Shown: positions 34,801 through 41,898 of the stretch, in pieces
Numbering within the stretch: the first letter of the stretch is position 1
Layout: every line of letters begins with the position of its first letter
Assembly: GCA_034669145.1 (NCBI GenBank)
Contig: JAXDNY010000281.1
Span: 1 to 64,000 of the forward strand
DNA: 64,000 nucleotides
Reading direction: 5' to 3'
Origin: PALSA-894 sp034669145
GTDB taxonomy: Bacteria > Pseudomonadota > Alphaproteobacteria > Rhizobiales > Xanthobacteraceae
Made by a program: the position numbers and the translations under genes
Notes under the pieces: generated by a model
What the model saw: the letters and a program-made list of their open reading frames with translations, nothing else
Told to the model about the DNA's origin: nothing
Databases searched by the model: none

Positions 34801-35472
34801 ATGTCCAAGCTCACCGATACCCAGTTGATCCTATTGTCCTCGGCCTCGAAGCGCGAGGACGGGATCGTCGTTATTCCGAAGACTCTCGACGAGAAGTCCG
34901 CCGGCAAGGCGGTCAAGCCGCTGATCGGCCGCAAACTGCTGACCGAAATCACCGCAAAGCCCGATATGCCGGTGTGGCGGCGCGATGAGAAAGTTGGCAA
35001 CAAGGCGCTGCAGATCACGAAGTCCGGCCTTGCGGCGATTGGCTTGGACGAGGCTAAAGAACCCGCATCCGGCAGAAGCAGCGGTACGAACGCAAACGCG
35101 TCAGCCGTCGCATCGAAGGGCAGGGGTCGCAAGTCGGCTTCCGCCCCAGTGGGAAAGCAACGTGCAAGCCGATCCGACTCTAAGCAGGCCGAGGTGCTCG
35201 CGATGCTGCAGAGTGCCAAGGGCACGACGGTCCCGGCGATCATGAAGAAGACCAGCTGGCAGCAGCATTCCGTGCGCGGGTTCTTCGCCGGGGTCGTGAA
35301 GAAAAAACTCGGCCTGACGCTGACCTCCGAAAAGGTCGGCGATGAGCGCGTCTACCGGGTCACTGGCGCAGCGAAAGCTGGTGCCGGAGAGGCATCGCAC
35401 CGCGCGAAGGCGCAGAAGGGCAAACCGGCAAGATCCAAGCAGGCCCGGAAGGCAACACGCCGGAAGGGCTGA
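34801..35472 (+). CDS. DUF3489-domain protein
   Basis: About 224 residues. The N-terminal half is a helical DUF (TDTQLILLSSASKREDG). A low-complexity linker follows, and the C-terminal DUF3489 wing holds KQAEVLAMLQSAKGTT and WQQHSVRGFFAGVVKKKLGL. It ends in a Lys/Arg-rich tail. It regularly occurs just before DUF2924 and a large serine recombinase; it probably binds DNA and may be a directionality or regulatory factor, which is inference. 2 bp before the DUF2924 gene. Confidence 0.88.
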   Translation: MSKLTDTQLILLSSASKREDGIVVIPKTLDEKSAGKAVKPLIGRKLLTEITAKPDMPVWRRDEKVGNKALQITKSGLAAIGLDEAKEPASGRSSGTNANASAVASKGRGRKSASAPVGKQRASRSDSKQAEVLAMLQSAKGTTVPAIMKKTSWQQHSVRGFFAGVVKKKLGLTLTSEKVGDERVYRVTGAAKAGAGEASHRAKAQKGKPARSKQARKATRRKG

Positions 35473-35474
35473 TC

Positions 35475-36050
35475 GTGGTCAGCAAGTCGAAGAAGGCACT
35501 CGAGGCCGAGATCGCGCGCCTGCCCGATCTCGGCCTTGCCGAACTGCGCGTGCGCTGGAGGGCTGTCTACGGTTCTTCAGCGCCGAAATTTTTCCGCCGC
35601 AAGCTCCTAGTCCGCGCCGTCGCGTACCAGATGCAGGTGAAAGCGTTTGGCGGCTTGTCGGAGGCGACCAAGCTGCGGCTGCGCGAAATCGCGGCCGCCG
35701 CCCGCGAAGGCACCTTCGATGCCGCGATGGCCGACCCCCGCATCAAGCCCGGCATCAAGCTCATCCGCACATGGAAGAAGAGCACCCACGAAGTGATAGT
35801 CCTGGACGATGGGTTCGCCTGGAACGGCGTTCGTTACACCTCGCTCTCGACCATCGCGAAGGCGATCACCGGTACCAGCTGGAACGGCTGGACGTTCTTC
35901 GGGATCAAACGCGCCGCTGCACGCAGCACCCACGACGTCCGCGGAAAGTTCAAGCGACCCGCGCCCGGTCGAGACGGGAAGATCGTGTGGCTGCGCACCC
36001 GCCAGGCGAAGACGCGCCGATCCGCCGATCTGGGGGCTGCCGATGCATGA
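35475..36050 (+). CDS. DUF2924-domain protein
   Basis: 191 residues. The family pattern is LPDLGLAELRVRWRAVYGSS, FRRKLLVRAVAYQMQVKAFG, then IKPGIKLIRTWKK and the C-terminal NGVRYTSLSTIAKAITGTSW 'RAMA-like' segment. It is the standard partner of the recombinase whose start lies inside its last codons (8-bp overlap). A DNA-binding accessory role in site-specific recombination is likely. Confidence 0.9.
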   Translation: MVSKSKKALEAEIARLPDLGLAELRVRWRAVYGSSAPKFFRRKLLVRAVAYQMQVKAFGGLSEATKLRLREIAAAAREGTFDAAMADPRIKPGIKLIRTWKKSTHEVIVLDDGFAWNGVRYTSLSTIAKAITGTSWNGWTFFGIKRAAARSTHDVRGKFKRPAPGRDGKIVWLRTRQAKTRRSADLGAADA

Positions 36051-37731
36051 CGTTTCAGCACGGCGGGAATTTCGCTGCGCCATCTATACCCGCAAGTCGA
36101 GCGAGGAGGGGCTGGAACAGGACTTCAACTCCCTGCATGCCCAGCGGGAGGCGTGCGAGGCCTACATCAAGAGCCAGAAACACGAGGGCTGGAAGGGCCT
36201 CTCCACCCATTATGACGACGGCGGCTATTCAGGCGGGTCGATGGAGCGTCCCGCCTTGCGACAGCTCCTCGCCGACATTGAGGCCAAGCGCATTGATGTG
36301 GTGGTGGTCTACAAGGTCGACCGGCTCACCCGGTCGCTCGCAGACTTTGCCAAGATCGTCGAGGTATTCGATGCGAGCGGCGTCAGTTTCGTGTCGGTGA
36401 CGCAGGCCTTCAACACGACCACCTCCATGGGGCGGCTGACCCTCAATGTTCTGCTCTCCTTTGCCCAATTCGAGCGGGAGGTTACGGGGGAGCGGATCCG
36501 CGACAAGGTCGCGGCGTCCAAGAGGAAAGGGCTCTGGATGGGCGGATTCGTGCCGATGGGCTATCGCGCCATGGATCGCACACTCATTGTATATAGAGAC
36601 GAAGCCGAGACGGTCCGGCGGATCTTTGCCCGTTATCTTGCGCTCGGCAGCGTATCGAAGCTCGAAGCCGAGCTTGCCCGCAACCAGCAGCGCACCCGCG
36701 CCTTCACCTCAAGCGGCAACAAGACCTGGGGCAACCGGCCATTCAGCCGCGGGCATCTCTATTACCTGCTGTCGAACCCGGTCTATGCCGGCAAGATCGT
36801 GCACAAGAAAGAACAGTATGCTGGTCAGCACGAAGCCATCATCGATCAGAAGACCTGGAACGCCGTGCAGGCGCAGCTTGCCGCCAATACGCGGCAGCAC
36901 AAGGGGAGGATACGGGCCAAGGAGCCGAGCCCGCTCTCGGGCCTGCTCGTCGACTCCAAGGGCACCCGCCTGACCTCATCCCACGCGACGAAAGGCGGAC
37001 GGCGCTATCGATACTATGTCGGCACGCGCATCCAGCAGGGCCAATCAAAGCCATGGCGTTTACCGGCCCACGAGATCGAGACAGCAGTCCTCAATGAACT
37101 GCGGCGGTTCCTCGTCGATCGCCAGAGGGTCGCTAACGCGCTCGGAGCGCGATCGCTGAAAGCTCATGAGCTCAAGGAGGCGCTGTGGACCGCGAAGGAA
37201 ATCGCAAAGCAGATTGATCAAACCACCGCGCACCGCGAAGTCGTAATCAAGTTAGCCAAGCAGGTTTGCGTCACGGAAACGGAAATCACCATCGAAATCC
37301 GACTCGCTGCGCTCATACCCGATAGCGCCCGACCGCCTAAGAATGAGAACCATCGCCTCAGTATTCCCATCGAGCTAGGGCGGAGGGGCGGCGAGGGCGC
37401 GATCATCCTCTCCGGCTCCTCTGGCCCAGAAACCAAGACCGATCCGACCCTCATCAAGGCGCTCGCGCGCGGCTTCACGTGGTTCGAGGAACTGGCGGCA
37501 GGCCGCACCGCAACCGTCGCGGCGATCGCAAGACGCGCACGCATGACCGATCGCTACGTGAGCCAGATGATCGACCTGGCCTTCCTCAGTCCTCGGATTG
37601 TCGAGAAGGCCCTAAGCGGCTCGCGAAATGTTCGGCTCACCACCAAGAATCTCGTATTCGATGTCGAGATCAGCACATTGTGGGCTGAGCAGGAGAGGGA
37701 GGCTTTCTCATCACGAGCAGCGGTTTCCTAA
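36043..37731 (+). CDS. large serine recombinase
   Basis: From ATG 36043 the product is 562 residues. Resolvase domain with IYTRKSSEEGLEQDF (catalytic Ser within residues 19-20), VVVYKVDRLTRSLADF and the E-helix region; then the Recombinase domain (LYYLLSNPVYAGKIVHKKEQ). In the zinc-ribbon position LSGLLVDSKGTRLTSSHATKG has no cysteines, unlike most relatives. A C-terminal helical half follows. The gene's last 17 bases coincide with the start of a tRNA-Arg(CCT) fragment, so its C-terminus is encoded by the attachment site. Confidence 0.92.
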   Translation: MHDVSARREFRCAIYTRKSSEEGLEQDFNSLHAQREACEAYIKSQKHEGWKGLSTHYDDGGYSGGSMERPALRQLLADIEAKRIDVVVVYKVDRLTRSLADFAKIVEVFDASGVSFVSVTQAFNTTTSMGRLTLNVLLSFAQFEREVTGERIRDKVAASKRKGLWMGGFVPMGYRAMDRTLIVYRDEAETVRRIFARYLALGSVSKLEAELARNQQRTRAFTSSGNKTWGNRPFSRGHLYYLLSNPVYAGKIVHKKEQYAGQHEAIIDQKTWNAVQAQLAANTRQHKGRIRAKEPSPLSGLLVDSKGTRLTSSHATKGGRRYRYYVGTRIQQGQSKPWRLPAHEIETAVLNELRRFLVDRQRVANALGARSLKAHELKEALWTAKEIAKQIDQTTAHREVVIKLAKQVCVTETEITIEIRLAALIPDSARPPKNENHRLSIPIELGRRGGEGAIILSGSSGPETKTDPTLIKALARGFTWFEELAAGRTATVAAIARRARMTDRYVSQMIDLAFLSPRIVEKALSGSRNVRLTTKNLVFDVEISTLWAEQEREAFSSRAAVS

Positions 37732-37769
37732 ACCGAAGGTCGGGGGATCGACTCCCTCCGGGACCGCCA
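37715..37769 (+). other. 3' part of tRNA-Arg(CCT), probable attachment site
   Basis: Bases correspond to tRNA positions 22-76: D-stem GAGC, A26, anticodon arm with loop TTCCTAA (U33, anticodon CCT), variable AGGTC, T-stem GGGGG/CCCTC, T-loop ATCGACT (A instead of T54), acceptor strand CGGGACC, discriminator G, CCA. The 5' half is absent: the recombinase C-terminus takes its place, and its TAA stop lies in the anticodon loop. It is a fragment left by integration, not a working tRNA. Confidence 0.8.
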
Positions 37770-37828
37770 AACCATCATGAAATCGCTAAAGAAAACGGTG
37801 CTCACGTAAGGTGAGAGCCCCGACATTA

Positions 37829-37850
37829 GCCCCGAGTTGGCGGGGCGTTT
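37829..37850 (+). terminator. hairpin terminator after the tRNA fragment
   Basis: GCCCCG (37829-37834) and CGGGGC (37841-37846) with loop AGTTGG, then GTTT. A smaller hairpin CTCAC/GTGAG precedes it at about 37801-37815. It is the likely former tRNA-gene terminator. Confidence 0.55.
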
Positions 37851-37961
37851 CGGACCCTTCATGTTCTCGCGACCGTAGAGCGCGCCGACCGGCTCCCCTG
37901 TGTCTCGGTGTGTCCCGGCCGGGAAACACGCTAGGCGGCTGGCCTACGTGGGCGCGTCACC

Positions 37962-39092
37962 CTAGATCGACGTAACAGCATCCTGTGGAGCGCGTGGCCC
38001 ATAGAACGCTGAGTATGGCTCAGCGGGCGCAAACAGAAAGCGATCTCGGATCGCCTCTCCATTCTCATCAACCAGCCGGGTCGCAATCGGCGGTAGCTCG
38101 CTCTTCGCACGCTCATAATCATCGAGCGCAATCGGGTGCTCCGGCATCGGCGGCGCATTTAACCGCAATAACTGGTCTCGCCCGATCAGCAGTCCTGCCT
38201 GGCCCACAGCATTCTGGGTTTGGAGATGCATCGCGGATGAAACGATGTCTCGCCAGTACCACAAGCCGCCATGCCGGATTTGTTTCTTTGTAATCCGGAT
38301 TTCGGTGTCGCCCGAGCCCAACGAGAGAATATGGACTTGTCTCCGATTCAGTTGATAGCACACGAGTGCGTCTACTAATCCAATCATCAAGGGCGCGTTG
38401 GCCCAAACGCCGCCGTCCGCAAAGAAGCGGCCTCGGTCTTTGTACACCGCGAAGTAAGTCGGAGCCGCCGCTGTCGCCAAAGCAGCAGTGAGCATCGGCT
38501 CGCGCCAATCCTTTTTGTAGTCGCCGTGGTGCGGCGTTTTGAAAATATGGACCTCGGTGAACCCATCGAAAGCGGGGATACACAATCGTCGCTTCGCATC
38601 GCCTAGGATCGTCGTGCCGAAAACAGCGCCTAGATGTCGCTTCAGAACGTCCGCGTCGTAGGAGTGGTGCCGCAGGCCGCGCAGGAAGCGCCAAGACTTA
38701 CGTACCTTCAGCACGTCCCACCTTGGCGCGGGAAAAACCTCACCACCGTGCTCTAGATACAAGCGCAGAATTTCTTTCGCGCGTAGCCCCGTCGATAATG
38801 CGAGCGCGATGATGCCACCTGTCGATGTTCCAGCGATTAGATCGAAATAATCACCCGCCGACCTCGCACCGAGGTAATGCTCTTCAAGCTCGGTCAAGAT
38901 CGCGGCCGGGAGCACTCCGCGAATGCCGCCGCCATCGATGGAGAGGATACGGAATGGCTTACCCTCAGGCCAAGGCAACTGCTCGCGCAAACCTTGGAGC
39001 GTTCCGTCAGACCGTCTCAAGACGTTTCGCTCCCTCCGGCAGGAGGTGCCGGCCACCACCTTTCCACTTCTTGGTGACCAACCATCCTTCAT
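37962..39092 (-). CDS. capV: patatin-like phospholipase, CBASS effector (CapV type)
   Basis: 376 residues. The oxyanion loop DGGGIRG (about 53-59), the nucleophile elbow GTSTGG (Ser90) and the catalytic Asp in FFADGGVW are all present. In CBASS this enzyme is switched on by a cyclic dinucleotide and degrades the host's own membrane lipids. Its start overlaps the E2 gene by 86 bp; the first about 40 residues lack domain features, so a start at an internal TTG near 39018 is possible. Third and last gene of the CBASS operon. Confidence 0.9.
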   Translation of the reverse strand: MKDGWSPRSGKVVAGTSCRRERNVLRRSDGTLQGLREQLPWPEGKPFRILSIDGGGIRGVLPAAILTELEEHYLGARSAGDYFDLIAGTSTGGIIALALSTGLRAKEILRLYLEHGGEVFPAPRWDVLKVRKSWRFLRGLRHHSYDADVLKRHLGAVFGTTILGDAKRRLCIPAFDGFTEVHIFKTPHHGDYKKDWREPMLTAALATAAAPTYFAVYKDRGRFFADGGVWANAPLMIGLVDALVCYQLNRRQVHILSLGSGDTEIRITKKQIRHGGLWYWRDIVSSAMHLQTQNAVGQAGLLIGRDQLLRLNAPPMPEHPIALDDYERAKSELPPIATRLVDENGEAIRDRFLFAPAEPYSAFYGPRAPQDAVTSI

Positions 39093-39477
39093 AAAAATAG
39101 AGCCACTCCGATGCCCAGAAAATGGTTGTGTGGGCGATCAAGTCCTCAATGCTCCACTCGCGCCCGGACGGGCTGAAGAGGCAGAGATAGGGCATCGTCG
39201 GATGCAGATCGCTCACGTAGCAATGCGGTATCGGGCCTTCCTCATAGTCGTTGTGCCGCTCAAGAAGGGGTTTAACGACCTGAACTCTCGGCTGGGCGTC
39301 TCGAAGGCTGATGTTTTCCAGAATCATGGGAATGCGATGGCGCACTCGCACCAAGTGCTCGCGCTTGTCCGGTGCGAGTAGGCCCTCCCACATGACGCTG
39401 TCGTTGTCGCGCTCAAGGACCTTGAAGCCGGGCCACTGGAAATCCATGCCCCGGATTTGTTCGTCGATGGTGGTCAT
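39007..39477 (-). CDS. E2-like CBASS ancillary protein
   Basis: 156 residues with an E2 (ubiquitin-conjugating-like) fold pattern: HPTMPYLCLFSPSGREWSIE (likely catalytic Cys99), followed by HTTIFWASEWLYFYEGWLVT and KWKGGGRHL. In short type II CBASS such stand-alone E2 proteins occur without an E1 or JAB partner and prime the cyclase by conjugation. The gene overlaps the CD-NTase gene by 4 bp. Confidence 0.8.
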   Translation of the reverse strand: MTTIDEQIRGMDFQWPGFKVLERDNDSVMWEGLLAPDKREHLVRVRHRIPMILENISLRDAQPRVQVVKPLLERHNDYEEGPIPHCYVSDLHPTMPYLCLFSPSGREWSIEDLIAHTTIFWASEWLYFYEGWLVTKKWKGGGRHLLPEGAKRLETV

Positions 39478-40736
39478 TCGGCAAGGCGTCCCCCGCCCTC
39501 GCGCGTGGCAGCGCGAACTGGAGTGGTTCGGGCACCGCTGATGACCGCGGGAGCCGCGACCGATGCGGCCGATCCCAAAACCTTACCGCGTTGTCCCATA
39601 TGAAGGCGCCCGGCCTCCATTTCGTGACGTTGGGCATCAAGGTAGCTTTCGATCGCGTAGGACGCCGCCGACTCACCGAACACGCGCTTCAGCAGTTCGG
39701 TTTTCTCGGCGATGCTCAAACTCTCGTTTCGCAGCCTATAGAGATCAACAATCAAACGCCGCAGGTCCGCATCGTACATCGTCTGAGTGGTGTAATTCTC
39801 CGGCCACCTGTCAGTGAATTCGTCAGGTGGGTATGCCGGGTTGAAAACCTGAACCGTATTGCGCGGGCTTGTTTGCTCGCGAAGCTTGAGGCGTACCGCC
39901 TGAGCTACACTGATCACCTCGTCCACCAAGCTCGGCTCCACCGGCCCCGCATCGAGCGCGATCGCGGCGAGTACCACTGATGGCGGCTTGCGCAGCTTCC
40001 GGTCTCGAACGCGGAAGGCAACGTCGCGCGCGCGCTTTATCAGTTGGATCGCGACGACACGTGGTGACTTTTCCTCGATCGGCGCATGATCAGGCATCGG
40101 CTGGGTCTCAGCCTTCGCCAACAATTCACCTTCGACTAGCAGCCGCCGCCCTTTGAAGAGGTCATAGAACAGCGGGTCAAATTCGACCCGCTTGTTGAAC
40201 AAATCGGCGAAGCCCCACGGGTTGACGAGCTTGTGCGCGGTCTCGCCCGTCTCCTTCTTGTAGTGAAAGAGATGGCCGGCGCGCTCCGGCTGGCCGGCAA
40301 TGCGCGCGACCGGCATGAGGTCGACTGTGGTGCCGTCGTCGTACTTAACCGTCACGCATCGGCTGTTCTGCGTCACCATACCGTGGTAACGGCTGCCTGG
40401 CTCGCCGTTGATCGCTTCGAACAGCAGCCCGAGGATAGTCGCGGGCGGCGCATGTGGATCGACATCGAGCTCCATCACCACGTCGACATCGTGTTGGTTC
40501 TTGGCGACGCGGGAGGCGATGGCTGTCCCTGTCGCGAAGCTCCCACTCGGGTAACACTCCACCACTTTGTTGTGGAGCGGGCTCCCTTCCCGGTCGACGT
40601 GCTGACAGAGCGCCCGGAAATTGCGATCGGCTGCTTCGTGTTTTGTCTTGGTGAGTTGAATACGGCGAGCGACGTCCATCAGCAGGGCGTCCGCGTCCGA
40701 AATTTTGGGCCATGGTCCCCGATAGGCAACATTCAT
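39474..40736 (-). CDS. CD-NTase, cyclic oligonucleotide synthase of CBASS
   Basis: From ATG 40736 (start choice: upstream codons have no domain character, and GGAAC lies upstream) the product is 420 residues. The nucleotidyltransferase motifs are GSFATGT and DVDVVMEL (metal-binding Asp pair), with the third acidic residue in TTVDLMPV; a helical C-terminal sensor half follows. It makes a cyclic nucleotide signal on phage infection that activates the patatin effector. The C-terminal tail is Ala/Arg-rich and flexible, suitable for E2 conjugation. First gene of the operon. Confidence 0.9.
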   Translation of the reverse strand: MNVAYRGPWPKISDADALLMDVARRIQLTKTKHEAADRNFRALCQHVDREGSPLHNKVVECYPSGSFATGTAIASRVAKNQHDVDVVMELDVDPHAPPATILGLLFEAINGEPGSRYHGMVTQNSRCVTVKYDDGTTVDLMPVARIAGQPERAGHLFHYKKETGETAHKLVNPWGFADLFNKRVEFDPLFYDLFKGRRLLVEGELLAKAETQPMPDHAPIEEKSPRVVAIQLIKRARDVAFRVRDRKLRKPPSVVLAAIALDAGPVEPSLVDEVISVAQAVRLKLREQTSPRNTVQVFNPAYPPDEFTDRWPENYTTQTMYDADLRRLIVDLYRLRNESLSIAEKTELLKRVFGESAASYAIESYLDAQRHEMEAGRLHMGQRGKVLGSAASVAAPAVISGARTTPVRAATREGGGRLAE

Positions 40737-40988
40737 TTTTGACTCAGTTCCGCCCGCACCGTGCCCTATTGCTTCAAATCGGGACCAGATCGGCTTCCCG
40801 CAAGATATGGTCCCAAAAACTTCTTTTTCACGCAACATCTTGACTCAAATCGGTTTTGGAGTCCGTCCAACACCCGACTCAGTTGTATGCGGGCTCTAAG
40901 CCCTCGTCGCGGAAAGCGGGGCTACACGCCGCCGGAGTGAAGATAGAACATAGCACGAACATAACCGAGATGCCCGAGGCCCCCCCGC

Positions 40989-41240
40989 ATGACCGCCGAT
41001 CAACCCCTGCCCGGAGGCATCGCCGAAACCAATGATTTGGAGGCAGCAGTCGATGCCGCGCTAGCAGCCTGCGACGGCGACCTCCGCGCCACGATCCGCG
41101 CGCTGATCGTCGCGAACAGCTTCCTGACCGAACAGGTGGACACGCTGACGAAAGAGCTAGATTGGGCGTGGCACTGGATCAGCCCGGGCTACACGCGGAG
41201 CACAAATCAGCGGCGGATGAAGTCGGGCGATCCGGAATGA
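40989..41240 (+). CDS. small hypothetical protein (83 aa)
   Basis: The product has LEAAVDAALAACDGDLRATI and RALIVANSFLTEQVDTLTKE, i.e. two helices with coiled-coil character, as seen in small proteins of rhizobia. It is divergent from the CBASS operon. Function unknown. Confidence 0.6.
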   Translation: MTADQPLPGGIAETNDLEAAVDAALAACDGDLRATIRALIVANSFLTEQVDTLTKELDWAWHWISPGYTRSTNQRRMKSGDPE

Positions 41241-41273
41241 AAGGCTGTTATGTGGTGCCGTGCATAGGATGGC

Positions 41274-41456
41274 TTACTTCAAGATGGCAATTTGTTTCCC
41301 TGGCTTCTCGCAAATTGGACAATTGCATCGAGTAATCCAGATATTCCATCGACCGCATTCGTAGCAATATTTGTGTTTGCAATTGGTGCAGAAAAATAGG
41401 TGGTTTGGCTTTTGGGCCCACTCGGGACCATGACCGCAAGTAGGACAATGAGCCAT
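41274..41456 (-). CDS. eight-cysteine-plus zinc-ribbon mini-protein
   Basis: 60 residues from ATG 41456. Four CxxC pairs are seen: CPTC, CTNC, CYEC and CNCPIC (the last with an extra Cys), arranged as two zinc ribbons or a RING-like cross-brace. WAQKPNHLFFCTNCKHKYCY gives the aromatic core. An upstream ATG (41495) adds 13 hydrophobic residues. It lies 58 bp behind the membrane protein gene and in the same direction as the TerY-P operon, so it may be its last gene. Confidence 0.6.
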   Translation of the reverse strand: MAHCPTCGHGPEWAQKPNHLFFCTNCKHKYCYECGRWNIWITRCNCPICEKPGKQIAILK

Positions 41457-41513
41457 AGTCACCCTCAGCGGTATAAGAAGAGCAACAGAAAGCACTTCAT
41501 TCCGGCGGCCTCC

Positions 41514-41885
41514 TTATGCTCTTGTTAGCCCCAGCCCGACCACCGGAGGCTCTTGGACGACAACACGTGAGAACAGATAAAAGTAGGCAACCAAAACATG
41601 GGACAATATCTTGCCAAATACGCCTAGATAGGGCGCAATAAGGATGCAGACCAGAAGACATCCCCAATAGAATACCGCGCCGATTGGCGAGAATGCGATC
41701 ATTGCTAGCTTTTGCTCGGGGGGCAGCGGCGCTACCAAAGCAACACCTGAAAATATTATGACAAACACACTACAGGTAAATCTGAACCATGTTGTAGTCA
41801 TCCATTCTGCGATTCTGCCAGCAGCACTACCGCCAAACGACCCTGGCCTTCTTGACTTGAATCTAACATAGAGCTGAATTGACAC
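41514..41885 (-). CDS. small membrane protein (123 aa)
   Basis: Starts at GTG 41885 and has about three hydrophobic segments (residues 35-53, 63-85, 90-108). It begins 14 bp past the kinase 2 gene and is therefore part of that operon. No family recognised; it may assist membrane placement of the two kinases. Confidence 0.65.
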   Translation of the reverse strand: MSIQLYVRFKSRRPGSFGGSAAGRIAEWMTTTWFRFTCSVFVIIFSGVALVAPLPPEQKLAMIAFSPIGAVFYWGCLLVCILIAPYLGVFGKILSHVLVAYFYLFSRVVVQEPPVVGLGLTRA

Positions 41886-41898
41886 AGCCTTACTCGCC

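Noticed and set aside
37715..37769. A complete functional tRNA
   Set aside because: Positions 1-21 are missing and T54 is A, so it is only a 3' fragment.
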